Origin: a virus
DNA length: 64,000 nt
Direction: 5' to 3' (one strand)
Virus record (IMG/VR): IMGVR_UViG_3300014838_000015
Location: 37,226-101,225 of that record
In this document: positions 34,170 to 42,475 of the stretch, piece by piece
Position numbering within the stretch: position 1 is the first letter of the stretch
How the letters are laid out: each line of letters begins with the position of its first letter
The notes under the pieces: model-generated
The model's input: only the letters and a program-made list of their open reading frames with translations
Database searches by the model: none
Told to the model about the DNA's origin: nothing
Position numbers and translations under genes: made by a program

Positions 34170-34906
34170 AGATTTGGATCGGCACCATGGAAAGCGGCGA
34201 GAACGACTTTGTTGCTTGCTGTGCTGCAATCAGAAATTCTTGCCTTAAAGCGCTTAATAATTCTACGATCGAAGGATATGAACACAGCATCGTATCAGGG
34301 TTGCCTGAACACGAAGCACATGCAAAGTTGTATGAACTTTGGAACGAAGCAAAAACATCGTTTGATCTTTTCTTGAAGGTTGATGCAGACACCGTTCTAA
34401 TGCATAACAACGTTGTTACAGACGTTGTTATGCTGTTTAAATCAAATGCGCGGCTGACTGGAATTCAGGCGTGGTTGTACGATCACATGACTGATGGAAA
34501 CATCTACGGATTGAGCTGCATGCGTAACACGGTGTCGTTGTCACGGATCAATGATAAATTACATCCAGATCGTGTTGATTTGCCGTCAACGCATGACGTC
34601 GTGTTAAGAGGCGACGCGTTGCCACGATCGTTGATTCCAGCTGGCAAGCATTGTTGTGATGCTAACGCTGAACAAGCGTTTAGGTTTGGCATTCATCGTG
34701 CATTAAAGGGACAATTTCACATCATCGATCGTGTTCGAATTGCTTGGAAATCATCAAATGATGTACAACGTGGGTTTGCATTGTTGGGAGCTAAACAAGC
34801 TCGTGAATTGAGCAACGGTCTCAAGATCAATTACGGTGATGAGGAGTTCAAACAATTGTTCGAATCAACGAAATTGAAGTACGATGAATTGATTGGAACG
34901 TTGTGA
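34166..34906 (+). CDS. GT-A-type glycosyltransferase
   Basis: 246 aa, ATG overlapping the aminotransferase stop. It begins MKIWIGTMESGENDFVACCA; LFLKVDADTVLMHNNV is the DxD metal site. The C-terminal VRIAWKSSNDVQRGFALLGA could contact the acceptor. It belongs to the GT-A clan but the family is not certain. Likely transfers one of the sugars made here. Confidence 0.65.
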   Translation: MKIWIGTMESGENDFVACCAAIRNSCLKALNNSTIEGYEHSIVSGLPEHEAHAKLYELWNEAKTSFDLFLKVDADTVLMHNNVVTDVVMLFKSNARLTGIQAWLYDHMTDGNIYGLSCMRNTVSLSRINDKLHPDRVDLPSTHDVVLRGDALPRSLIPAGKHCCDANAEQAFRFGIHRALKGQFHIIDRVRIAWKSSNDVQRGFALLGAKQARELSNGLKINYGDEEFKQLFESTKLKYDELIGTL

Positions 34907-34907
34907 C

Positions 34908-35696
34908 ATGACAATAATTCTTGGAAAGAATTCGACCATTCACTCAAACGTTAGCGTTGATTCAAACGTAAACGTTATCATGGGTGATTGTTCATCAATT
35001 GGACAAGATGTTGTCATTTCAGGTGAAGGAACGTTGAGAATTGGTGATTATGTTAAGGTTCATAGGTTATGTTGGTTGAATGTTTTTAGCGACATTGATG
35101 TTGGTCACAATTCTTGGATTGGTGAAAAATCCATCATTGATGGAACGGCACGTTTGAAAATTGAAAACAACGTTCTTATAGGTGCTGCAAGTCAGGTTTG
35201 GACACACGTTGCTGGTGGGGATGCATTTTCAGGGTGTCGCATACGTTGTAGCAAATCAATCACGATAGAAAACAACGCATGGCTCTGCGCCGGTGTGTTG
35301 CTACAAGCGAGCAACGTTTCATCTCGAGTCGTTGTGTTTGCAGGCTCGAACGTCACAAGTGACATCTGTGCTGCCAATACGATTTGGTCAGGTAATCCAG
35401 CAATCGACATTACGAACGTTTCTGGGGGGAAACCGTGGGTCGACGTTACGGTTGAACAGAAGTTACAAAAATTTGATCTTCTTTTGAAGATGTACGAGAG
35501 AGAAGTTTGTAAAAACTATCACCGTAAATTCGTTGCTGTTAGTGATTTATGTGACAAAATTGATCAACAGGATGATGTGACGTATTTTAGTATGCATGAT
35601 TGCACGTATGTCAAAACGCAATCAGATGATGAACAATCGTTCATGAAGTGGTTGCTTAGACAAAATAAAGCAAAGTTCACACCGGTGATTCTATGA
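34908..35696 (+). CDS. Left-handed beta-helix acyltransferase
   Basis: 262 aa from ATG at 34908. The first ~185 residues contain hexapeptide-type repeats with V/I at i (SNVNVIMGDCSSIGQDVVIS, IGDYVKV, VGHNSWIGEKSII, IENNVLIGAAS, IENNAWLCAGVLL), and end NTIWSGNPA, the usual finish of LbH acyltransferases. The C-terminal ~75 residues are a helical extension. These enzymes acylate sugar amino or hydroxyl groups with acetyl-CoA or, in some systems, acyl-ACP. Adjacent ACP and FkbH genes make an ACP-dependent donor plausible. Confidence 0.8.
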   Translation: MTIILGKNSTIHSNVSVDSNVNVIMGDCSSIGQDVVISGEGTLRIGDYVKVHRLCWLNVFSDIDVGHNSWIGEKSIIDGTARLKIENNVLIGAASQVWTHVAGGDAFSGCRIRCSKSITIENNAWLCAGVLLQASNVSSRVVVFAGSNVTSDICAANTIWSGNPAIDITNVSGGKPWVDVTVEQKLQKFDLLLKMYEREVCKNYHRKFVAVSDLCDKIDQQDDVTYFSMHDCTYVKTQSDDEQSFMKWLLRQNKAKFTPVIL

Positions 35697-35950
35697 TGAA
35701 TGAACAAAAATTAGGTGCTGTGTTTGAACGCGTGTTCGTAAGTGATGGATTGTATAACGTGCGAGAATTTACATACGGTGACATGCCTGACGGAACAAAG
35801 GATTGGGATAGTTTGCAACACATGATTCTGTGTTCTCTGATAGAAGATGAATTTTATGTGATGTTCAGAATCGATCAAATCGCAAAGATTAGATCATACG
35901 ATGATGCAAAAGCGGTGTTGTCTGGGTTGGGAGTTGATTTCAATGTTTGA
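35693..35950 (+). CDS. Acyl carrier protein
   Basis: 85 aa, ATG overlapping the upstream stop. KDWDSLQHMILCSLIEDEFY contains the D-S-L phosphopantetheine attachment serine followed by the acidic recognition helix II; IRSYDDAKAVLSGLG is helix IV. Length is that of a normal free-standing ACP. It would need a 4'-phosphopantetheinyl transferase, presumably from the host. It likely carries the acyl or glyceryl group loaded by the FkbH-like protein two genes downstream. Confidence 0.8.
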   Translation: MMNEQKLGAVFERVFVSDGLYNVREFTYGDMPDGTKDWDSLQHMILCSLIEDEFYVMFRIDQIAKIRSYDDAKAVLSGLGVDFNV

Positions 35951-36347
35951 AACTTATCGAATAAATCACGTTGGAATGGCGGTTCCAAACATTGAACGTT
36001 ATCTAAAGACATGTGAGTCGTTGTATCGTGGATTCAATCGTTCTAAGTTGATCATCAATGATGCTCAAGGCGTTCTTGAATTGTTCATGAATGATGGCTA
36101 CACGACGTTGGAACTATTGGAACCATTGAATGATTCATCGCCAATAAAACAATTCCTTCATCATCATATCATGGGTGGGTTAGTTCACGTTTGTTATGAA
36201 TGTAACGATGTTTCAAAAGCGATAGAGCAACTCACTGTTTCAGGCGCTAAGTTGGTCAATGGACCGACACCTGATGTTGCATTCGATGGAAAACCAGTTG
36301 CGTTCATGTTCTTTGGGGGTCAATTGATAGAATTGGTGAATTGGTAA
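35943..36347 (+). CDS. VOC-superfamily (glyoxalase/epimerase-like) protein
   Basis: 134 aa from ATG at 35943, overlapping the ACP gene by 8 nt. The four expected metal ligands of the methylmalonyl-CoA epimerase/glyoxalase type are present in order: His in INHVGMAV, Glu in TTLELLEP, His in GLVHVCYE and Glu in QLIELVNW. The enzyme may epimerise or isomerise the ACP-bound acyl group. It is embedded between ACP and FkbH by overlapping codons, so co-function is likely; the reaction is inferred. Confidence 0.75.
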   Translation: MFETYRINHVGMAVPNIERYLKTCESLYRGFNRSKLIINDAQGVLELFMNDGYTTLELLEPLNDSSPIKQFLHHHIMGGLVHVCYECNDVSKAIEQLTVSGAKLVNGPTPDVAFDGKPVAFMFFGGQLIELVNW

Positions 36348-37363
36348 TGAAGGAATTCCGTAAGCTCATTGTTCTCGACCTCGACAATACGTTGTGGAAC
36401 GGTGTCGCCGGTGATGATGGATTAAACGTAAAACCGTTCATTGAATTTCAAACAGAATTGAAATTGCTCAAGGATCATGGTATATTGCTTGCTATTGCTA
36501 GTAAAAACGATGAAATCATTGCGTTAGACGTTATGAAGAATGCGAAAGGAATGGTTCTCAGCGAAAACGATTTCGTAGATTGGCGAATCAATTGGGATGA
36601 TAAGGCAAAGAACGTTTATGACATCACGAATGCATTGAACATTGGTTTGCAATCCGTTGTGTTCATTGATGATAATGAATTTGAGCGTGCAAGGGTCAAA
36701 GATGCGTTGCCTGAAGTTTTAGTTCCAGATTGGCCAAGCGTTCATGAGTACTATGTTGCAGCGCTACATGAGTTAGATTGCTTTGATACATCACCCACGA
36801 CAGAAGAAGATACGTTACGTACGCAGATGTATATAAAGGAACGCGAGCGTGCTAAACTTAGGTCAAACAGCGAATCGATTGATGATTGGTTGAACACGAT
36901 CGGAACGAAGATAGAGTTTGAAACATTGAACGATGATAATTTACTCCGCGTCGTTCAATTGTTGAATAAATCGAATCAAATGAACTTGACAACGAGGCGA
37001 ACGACAAGTGAAGAGTTCGTTTTATGGAACACAGCACCTGAAAACGTAACGCACGTCGTAAAGGTTTCAGACAGATTCGGTGATGCGGGATTGACGGGTA
37101 TCATTGGAATGCACATTGAACTTGATTGCATTAAGATCGTTGATTTCGTTCTTAGCTGTCGTGTGATGTGCAGGTTGGTTGAGGAAGCAATGGTTTCTCA
37201 CGTAATTGAGTTCGCAAGGAGCGTTGGTGGTATGACGAAAGTCGTTGCGGAGTACGTGCCGACCAACAGAAACAAGCCGTGTTTAGAATTCTGGCAACAA
37301 CGTTCTAGATTTAAACAATTTGATAACGTTTTTGTGTATGATTTACATGAGGTTAAACGGTGA
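36347..37363 (+). CDS. FkbH-like HAD-IIIC protein (ACP glyceryl/acyl loading)
   Basis: 338 aa from ATG at 36347 (TAATG overlap). The HAD motif I is LIVLDLDNTLWNGVAGDDG, motif II is LAIASKND, and motif IV is VVFIDDNEFER. The C-terminal GNAT-like half contains VSDRFGDAGLTGIIGM and VDFVLSCRVMCRLVEEAM, hallmark FkbH strings. Characterised FkbH proteins remove phosphate from 1,3-bisphosphoglycerate and load the glyceryl group on an ACP. With the ACP present, the phage probably encodes this reaction. FkbH-like proteins also occur in bacterial O-antigen loci. Confidence 0.88.
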   Translation: MKEFRKLIVLDLDNTLWNGVAGDDGLNVKPFIEFQTELKLLKDHGILLAIASKNDEIIALDVMKNAKGMVLSENDFVDWRINWDDKAKNVYDITNALNIGLQSVVFIDDNEFERARVKDALPEVLVPDWPSVHEYYVAALHELDCFDTSPTTEEDTLRTQMYIKERERAKLRSNSESIDDWLNTIGTKIEFETLNDDNLLRVVQLLNKSNQMNLTTRRTTSEEFVLWNTAPENVTHVVKVSDRFGDAGLTGIIGMHIELDCIKIVDFVLSCRVMCRLVEEAMVSHVIEFARSVGGMTKVVAEYVPTNRNKPCLEFWQQRSRFKQFDNVFVYDLHEVKR

Positions 37364-38271
37364 TAATTGATCTAGTTGACAGCTTTTCTTATGCAACAAC
37401 AAATTGTTTTGCTTATCAAATAACAACGTATATGAATGACGTTCCAAATTTGAAAACGATCGAATTATCGAACATTGAAAATGTTAAAAATGACAATATC
37501 GAAGGAATTGTTTGTAGATGTAAACAACGCTCAATAGTCAAATACATTGAAAAAATATCTGCGTTGGCTGATTCAACACCGGTCATAATTTACGATCAAG
37601 ATCCGTGGGAAGCGTTCATAGATGAATCACCATACAATGGTGCATATAATGATATTTTTAATGCTTTGAACGTAAAAACGTTCGCCGTTCCATCAAAATG
37701 GTGGAGTGATTATATTTTGCAGCGTGGTTTACCATCAACGTTCGTCAGAATGTGGATATTACCGGCGAATTGCAGCGAACGTCCAAATTTCATCGATAGA
37801 AAAACTAACGTTGGATTTATTGGTTCGGTGCATAAGCATAGAGCAAAACTATTCGATCAATTGCTTAAACTAGGCATTGATGTTTACGTTGTTGGAACGA
37901 ATTCGTACTCGTATCCAGAATATGTGAAATTATTATCAAACGTAAAGATTTACATAAGAACAGAAGATTCACAAAAAAATGTCAATGGTAACGTTGTGAA
38001 CTTACAACATGGATTGTGGGGCAGGGACATTGAAGTCGCTTCACGAGGATGCTTTTCAATAAGGGATCGTGGATTGTACAGTGAAACGTACATCGATGGA
38101 ATTGAAACGATTTTTCTCTACGATGATGTCAAAGACATACCCATGATGATCAAACAAATCAATGATATGGACGTCGTTGAACGACAAATGATGATCGATC
38201 GTTCTGTTGAACGTATTAGATCGCTAGATTACTGGCGTGAAACTGTAAAGATTCTCACTGATTTCACCTGA
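37360..38271 (+). CDS. GT-B glycosyltransferase (CgeB-like)
   Basis: 303 aa, GTG overlapping the FkbH stop (GTGA). The C-terminal half has NVGFIGSVHKHRAKLFDQLL, VYVVGTNSYSYPEYVKLLSN, and VNLQHGLWGRDIEVASRGCF, the pattern of CgeB/Glyco_trans_1_2 proteins with a spore- or phage-type donor site. It is the last transferase in the sugar block before the RmlD-like gene. Confidence 0.75.
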   Translation: MIIDLVDSFSYATTNCFAYQITTYMNDVPNLKTIELSNIENVKNDNIEGIVCRCKQRSIVKYIEKISALADSTPVIIYDQDPWEAFIDESPYNGAYNDIFNALNVKTFAVPSKWWSDYILQRGLPSTFVRMWILPANCSERPNFIDRKTNVGFIGSVHKHRAKLFDQLLKLGIDVYVVGTNSYSYPEYVKLLSNVKIYIRTEDSQKNVNGNVVNLQHGLWGRDIEVASRGCFSIRDRGLYSETYIDGIETIFLYDDVKDIPMMIKQINDMDVVERQMMIDRSVERIRSLDYWRETVKILTDFT

Positions 38272-38298
38272 TGGTTTCATTAGTTGTACATTGAAGCC

Positions 38299-39093
38299 AT
38301 GAAAGTTGTTGTCTTAGGTAGCACGGGAATGCTTGGTCATGAGCTAGTTTCACATCTCATTGGCAACACGAAGTTTGAGGTGTGGCCATACACAAGATCG
38401 TGCTTGGACGCTCGAGACGGTGATATTCGAATGATCAAAGAAGACACAGATTTTGTGATAAATTGCGCCGGTATTATACGACAAATAGAAGACACTGACG
38501 TTCATAATCTATTGAGAGTAAACGGCGTGTTTCCATGGAGGTTGCAGGATCGTTGTGAACAGGTTGGTGCTAAGTTGATACACGCTAGCACTGATTGCGT
38601 GTTCTCAGGAAAACGAGGAAGTTATACTGAACTTGATAAACCTGATGCAATTGATTTTTATGGGTTATCAAAGTCGCTTGGCGAACCACGAGACGCGATG
38701 GTCATACGAACGAGCATCATTGGAAGGGAAATCAAGACATCTAGATCGCTCCTGGAGTGGGCAATATCACACACCAATGAAACCATTGACGGATACATTG
38801 ATCACTTCTGGAACGGTATAACGTCACGAGCATACGCAAAAGCATGCGTAAAGATCATGATTGATGGATTATGGTCGCCGGGTATTCACCACGTGTTTTC
38901 AACTAGCGTGACCAAACACGATTTGCTTTGTAAGATAAGCAATGTGTATGGATTGAATCTCAAGGTGAAACCAGTTAAAAAGCACGATGTGCCCGTTGAT
39001 ATGACATTGGCGACGATGAAATCATTGTGCGCTTTTCTTGCGATTCCAGACATTGATACGATGCTACACGAACTGTCGAACGAAGAGGTGTAA
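38299..39093 (+). CDS. RmlD-like nucleotide-sugar reductase (SDR)
   Basis: 264 aa from ATG at 38299; an in-frame TTG at 38284 has no ribosome site. It shows VVLGSTGMLGHEL (NAD(P) loop), FVINCAGIIRQ, LIHASTDCVFSGKRGSYTE and DFYGLSKSLGE (Y-x3-K). This is the extended SDR clan of dTDP-4-dehydrorhamnose reductase/WbjC-like enzymes that reduce 4-keto sugars. It may act on the product of the 31976 dehydratase, competing with or following the aminotransferase. A TACATT box lies 6 nt before the ATG. Confidence 0.8.
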   Translation: MKVVVLGSTGMLGHELVSHLIGNTKFEVWPYTRSCLDARDGDIRMIKEDTDFVINCAGIIRQIEDTDVHNLLRVNGVFPWRLQDRCEQVGAKLIHASTDCVFSGKRGSYTELDKPDAIDFYGLSKSLGEPRDAMVIRTSIIGREIKTSRSLLEWAISHTNETIDGYIDHFWNGITSRAYAKACVKIMIDGLWSPGIHHVFSTSVTKHDLLCKISNVYGLNLKVKPVKKHDVPVDMTLATMKSLCAFLAIPDIDTMLHELSNEEV

Positions 39094-39094
39094 C

Positions 39095-39733
39095 TTGGAA
39101 AGACAAGAATTATATTCATTGTTTTCGCGGTGTCAAACACGAACTGATCTCATCAAGGCGTTGGTTGAGACGTTTGATTACAAAAGCTACCTTGAGATCG
39201 GGTGCAGAAAGAACGAAACGTTCGATGCAGTGAAGTGTAAAGCGAAGGTTGGCGTTGATCCTGTTGAGGGTGGAACACATAAAATGTTGTCTGATGAGTT
39301 CTTTAAACAGAACAAATCAACGTTTGATATCGTATTCATCGATGGAGATCACCATCACGATCAGGTGCTAAGGGATGCTTTGAATTCATTGATGTGTCTG
39401 AATTCGAATGGAACGATCGTGATGCATGATTGTTCACCTCCTGATGAAACGTACGAAGGAAAGAGAAACTGGAAATGCGGTACAGCTTGGCGTGCATTTG
39501 CTACGTTGCGTGAACAGGTTGACCTTGATGCGATCGTCGCTGATTGGGATTATGGATCTGGTCTCATACGTCGAAGCGACAACAATTCGATCGTTTATCT
39601 TCAAGGAAAGACGATGGAAGATCTAACGTTCGATGACTTCGAACGACACAGGTACGATTGGATGAAGCTGTCGAATCAGGAACAAGTTGCAGATTGGGTA
39701 TGGGAACACAAAATGAGAAGTATCATCAAATGA
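39095..39733 (+). CDS. Class I SAM methyltransferase
   Basis: 212 aa from TTG at 39095, chosen because GAGGTG lies 5 nt upstream and the previous stop is 1 nt away; the longer frame lies inside the reductase. Motif I is YLEIGCRKNETFDAV (less glycine-rich than usual); DIVFIDGDHHHDQVL and GTIVMHDCSPPDE follow. It resembles Methyltransf_24 enzymes of glycan clusters. Likely O- or N-methylation of a sugar. Confidence 0.78.
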   Translation: MERQELYSLFSRCQTRTDLIKALVETFDYKSYLEIGCRKNETFDAVKCKAKVGVDPVEGGTHKMLSDEFFKQNKSTFDIVFIDGDHHHDQVLRDALNSLMCLNSNGTIVMHDCSPPDETYEGKRNWKCGTAWRAFATLREQVDLDAIVADWDYGSGLIRRSDNNSIVYLQGKTMEDLTFDDFERHRYDWMKLSNQEQVADWVWEHKMRSIIK

Positions 39734-40185
39734 GTGATATGAACGTTTTTTTGAAGATTGCTCCCACCCCATCATTTTGGAGCGCGCTCGCGGGAAATTT
39801 TGTTAATTTCAAGACAGGTGATAAAATCATTATTCGGGATCAGTTTAAAAGGCTACTGGCGTTCCCAGAAGATCAAGCTCAATGGAACGAAACGTTGGTT
39901 GAAACGATCATCACATGTGAAAAAGATCTATTGGCGAACGGATTTGAACATTCTATGATCTATGTGAACAATGACGTTAGCAGAATTTTAGAATCTAGCG
40001 TTTTATACGTTCGCGCTGGAAAATATGAATCGTATGATGGAACGTTGTGTAGACGAATGAACGTTTACCGCGATCGTTCAATCGGCGATGAAGTTCTATT
40101 GATCGCTGAAAACAACAAATGTAAAATTGCAACGAGAAGGATCATCGTTCTTGATATTGGTAAGAAAAACAAGGAGCACGTATGA
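39730..40185 (+). CDS. Hypothetical protein in glycan operon
   Basis: 151 aa from ATG at 39730 (ATGA overlap). It starts MSDMNVFLKIAPTPSFWSAL. A mixed alpha/beta sequence with FEHSMIYVNNDVSRIL and VLYVRAGKYESYDG; no recognised motif. It is coupled at both ends to the methyltransferase and UDP-glucose dehydrogenase genes, so it is probably a pathway component. Confidence 0.65.
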   Translation: MSDMNVFLKIAPTPSFWSALAGNFVNFKTGDKIIIRDQFKRLLAFPEDQAQWNETLVETIITCEKDLLANGFEHSMIYVNNDVSRILESSVLYVRAGKYESYDGTLCRRMNVYRDRSIGDEVLLIAENNKCKIATRRIIVLDIGKKNKEHV

Positions 40186-41150
40186 AGCAATCGATCGCCG
40201 TAATAGGTCAGGGATTCGTGGGTGGATCGTTGACAACCGTGTTCGCTGAACGAGGATTCGACGTTCACGTGTTTGATAAAGCAGGAAAGGTTGCACCGAA
40301 CGCGACGCCTTTTCGTTATTTTCCGGAGATCAATGAAGGATCGAACGGCAAGGTTCGTAACATCACGAACCTTGTGTATGCATGTGAATCCTTGGGTCGT
40401 GGGTTCAAGAACGTTTACTTCGTTTGTTTACCAACACCGATGTGTGAAGACGGTTCGTGTGATCTTACGATCGTTGAAGGTGCACTTCGTGAGCTCGCCT
40501 CGGCTCCAGGAATTAGCGGAAGAATCGCAGTTGTTAAGTCAACTGTCCCGCCTGGAAGCACTGAACGTTGGAATGAGGAATTCAAATCGCTCAATTTACG
40601 TGTCATCTTCAATCCTGAGTTCCTTCGCGAAGCCAGCGCGCTCGATGATATGCGGAACCAGAACCGCGTTGTTCTTGGCGGACCACGCCCGTACATCAAT
40701 AGAGTGAAGCAGATTTTTGAATCGGCATTTCCGAACGTGCCGATCATCAAGACATCGTCGACAACCGCTGAAATGGTGAAGTACGTGTCCAACGTTCACC
40801 TCGCCGTCAAGGTTTCATTGGCAAATGAGTTTTACCAAATCTGTGAAGCCCTCGATTCACGAGGGGCGAATATTGATTATGATAAGGTGATCGAATATGC
40901 GACACTCGATGAACGACTTGGAAAATCGCACTGGAAGGTGCCAGGTCCTATGCCTTCTGATGACACTGGAGAACCAGCATATGGTTATGGCGGAAGTTGT
41001 TTTGTGAAGGACATTAATTCTTTGATTTTCTTGGCGAGGGAATTAGGAATTGATCCAAAGGTGATGCTTGGTTCGTGGAATAAGAATATTGAAGTTCGTC
41101 CACAAAAAGATTGGCTTAGGCTCGTGGGTAGGGCCGTTAGTAAGAAATGA
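40182..41150 (+). CDS. ugd: UDP-glucose/GDP-mannose dehydrogenase family protein, short form
   Basis: 322 aa, ATG after AAGGAGCACGT. It shows IAVIGQGFVGGSLTTVFAER (NAD loop), VYFVCLPTPMCEDGS, VVKSTVPPGSTERW, NPEFLREASALDDM and GYGGSCFVKDINSL with the catalytic Cys. The family oxidises UDP-glucose to UDP-glucuronate using two NAD+. It is ~70-120 residues shorter than cellular Ugd because most of the C-terminal UDP-binding domain is absent after NKNIEVRPQKDW. It may still act if substrate binding comes from the dimer partner, or may prefer another sugar. Confidence 0.88.
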   Translation: MKQSIAVIGQGFVGGSLTTVFAERGFDVHVFDKAGKVAPNATPFRYFPEINEGSNGKVRNITNLVYACESLGRGFKNVYFVCLPTPMCEDGSCDLTIVEGALRELASAPGISGRIAVVKSTVPPGSTERWNEEFKSLNLRVIFNPEFLREASALDDMRNQNRVVLGGPRPYINRVKQIFESAFPNVPIIKTSSTTAEMVKYVSNVHLAVKVSLANEFYQICEALDSRGANIDYDKVIEYATLDERLGKSHWKVPGPMPSDDTGEPAYGYGGSCFVKDINSLIFLARELGIDPKVMLGSWNKNIEVRPQKDWLRLVGRAVSKK

Positions 41151-41171
41151 TAGAAAATGGTCGACCGACGG

Positions 41172-41200
41172 TGTACAAATCTAAGCAAGCGTAGTACTCT
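41172..41200 (+). promoter_or_regulatory. Candidate promoter of the NAD module
   Basis: TGTACA, 17-nt spacer, TACTCT; an alternative -10 TATAAC overlaps at 41200-41205 with a longer spacer. Unlike the leaderless sites it leaves a leader of about 70 nt. Confidence 0.45.
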
Positions 41201-41262
41201 ATAACGACGGTAATGCGCCGTCACCGGCGATGGGTGCAGAGAGCACTGGTCGGTCTCACATA

Positions 41263-41274
41263 ACACGGAGAGTG
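41263..41274 (+). promoter_or_regulatory. Ribosome-site cassette ACACGGAGAGTG, copy 1
   Basis: Perfect 12-nt match to 42491-42502. Each copy stands just before the start of one of the two NAD-synthesis genes (GGAGAG, then TG(TA)AAC and ATG). Confidence 0.6.
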
Positions 41275-41279
41275 TAAAC

Positions 41280-42302
41280 ATGCACATGCACAAGTACGGC
41301 GTACTGATCGGACGATTTCAGCCATTTCATAATGCTCACCTGGAGACGGTACGGTTTGCGTTAGAGCACGTTGAGCGGCTCATCATCGTTCTTGGATCTC
41401 ATAATCGAGCTCGTGACATTCGTAACCCATGGTCTACTGATGAACGCGTAACGATGATTGATTCGTGTCTTTCTCACGATGATAACGAACGTATTGAATT
41501 CGTGAAAGCCAGTGACTATGACTATAATGATCTTTTGTGGGTAGCAACGGTCCAGGAAGCCATTCACGAGGTAACGAACGGGTCAACTGACGTCAAGTTG
41601 ATCGGTCATCGTAAGGATGCAACCAGCTTCTACCTGAATTTGTTTCCACAATGGGGTGATCACATTGAAACTGGCATCAGCATGAACGTCGACGCGTCGA
41701 AGGTTCGAGAGATGATGTTCGGTCTCGATACAATAGGAATAAAAGACATGGTACCATCTAACGTGTATGGTATGCTCATCACGTACATGTCTACTCCGGA
41801 GTTCAAACGCCTTCACGATGAATATCACGACATTCTTGCTGATAAGGTTGCATGGTCAGGTGCACCGTACCAACCGACATTCGTGACAACCGACGCCATC
41901 GTCATCTGCTCCGGTCACGTGTTGGTAGTCAGACGACGAGGTCGCTACGGAAAAGGATTGATTGCATTGCCAGGTGGTTATATCAAGCCGTCAGAATCGA
42001 TACAAAATGGTTGCATCCGCGAACTCAAGGAGGAGACGGGAATCAAGATCGATTCTCAAACGTTACGTACTCACTGCGTTGATTCGCACGTATTTGATAA
42101 TCCAACACGTGACCTTCGTGGACGAGTGATTACACACGCCTTTTGTTTCAGGTTACTAGATGGTGAATTACCGCGTGTCAAAGGAATGGATGACGCTGAT
42201 CGTGCGTGGTGGATGCCTCTTCGAACGGTGTGGGCAAGCGAGGAGAAATTCTTCTGTGATCACTTTCACATAATCAATTCTTTTTGTAACAGGATGTCTT
42301 AA
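41280..42302 (+). CDS. nadM: Bifunctional NMN adenylyltransferase-Nudix hydrolase
   Basis: 340 aa. Residues ~5-175 form a nucleotidyltransferase: GRFQPFHNAH (phosphate/ATP HxGH-type motif), IIVLGSHNRARDIRNPW and the C-terminal ISMNVDASKVREMM (ISSTxxR-like). Residues ~205-340 form a Nudix domain with the complete box GGYIKPSESIQ...REL.EETGI. This fusion resembles cyanobacterial and phage NadM/NMNAT-ADPR pyrophosphatase enzymes that make NAD+ from NMN and ATP and hydrolyse ADP-ribose. It is paired with NAMPT downstream. Confidence 0.92.
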   Translation: MHMHKYGVLIGRFQPFHNAHLETVRFALEHVERLIIVLGSHNRARDIRNPWSTDERVTMIDSCLSHDDNERIEFVKASDYDYNDLLWVATVQEAIHEVTNGSTDVKLIGHRKDATSFYLNLFPQWGDHIETGISMNVDASKVREMMFGLDTIGIKDMVPSNVYGMLITYMSTPEFKRLHDEYHDILADKVAWSGAPYQPTFVTTDAIVICSGHVLVVRRRGRYGKGLIALPGGYIKPSESIQNGCIRELKEETGIKIDSQTLRTHCVDSHVFDNPTRDLRGRVITHAFCFRLLDGELPRVKGMDDADRAWWMPLRTVWASEEKFFCDHFHIINSFCNRMS

Positions 42303-42304
42303 AC

Positions 42305-42445
42305 ATGAAGTTCATAGCGAGCATCGCTAAACAACTCGAAGCGGCAGGTTTTGATTATGCAGTTGCAGTTGCAACACAGGCAGAGATCGATGCCGGTGCC
42401 GCATGTGGCCAACTTAGCCTAGTGATTGAGAATAACAAGAAGTAA
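42305..42445 (+). CDS. 46-aa protein between the two NAD genes
   Basis: ATG at 42305, 2 nt after the upstream stop; TAA at 42443. The product begins MKFIASIAKQLEAAGFDYAV and is Ala-rich and helical with one Cys. No family was recognised. Its tight placement between the two NAD enzymes suggests it is translated with them; it might be a small regulator or adaptor. Confidence 0.5.
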   Translation: MKFIASIAKQLEAAGFDYAVAVATQAEIDAGAACGQLSLVIENNKK

Positions 42446-42475
42446 CGTAACACCACGAACGACCGGAGAGGTTCA

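Larger units (their letters stand above)
41151..41279 (+). promoter_or_regulatory. Structured leader upstream of the NAD module
   Basis: 129-nt gap. It holds a promoter-like element (see 41172-41200), a short hairpin gacgg/ccgtc around 41205-41221, a gtgc/gcac hairpin near 41235-41247, and the ribosome-site cassette ACACGGAGAGTG at 41263-41274. No open frame. Possibly a regulated leader; I see no match to the two known NAD+ riboswitch classes. Confidence 0.45.
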
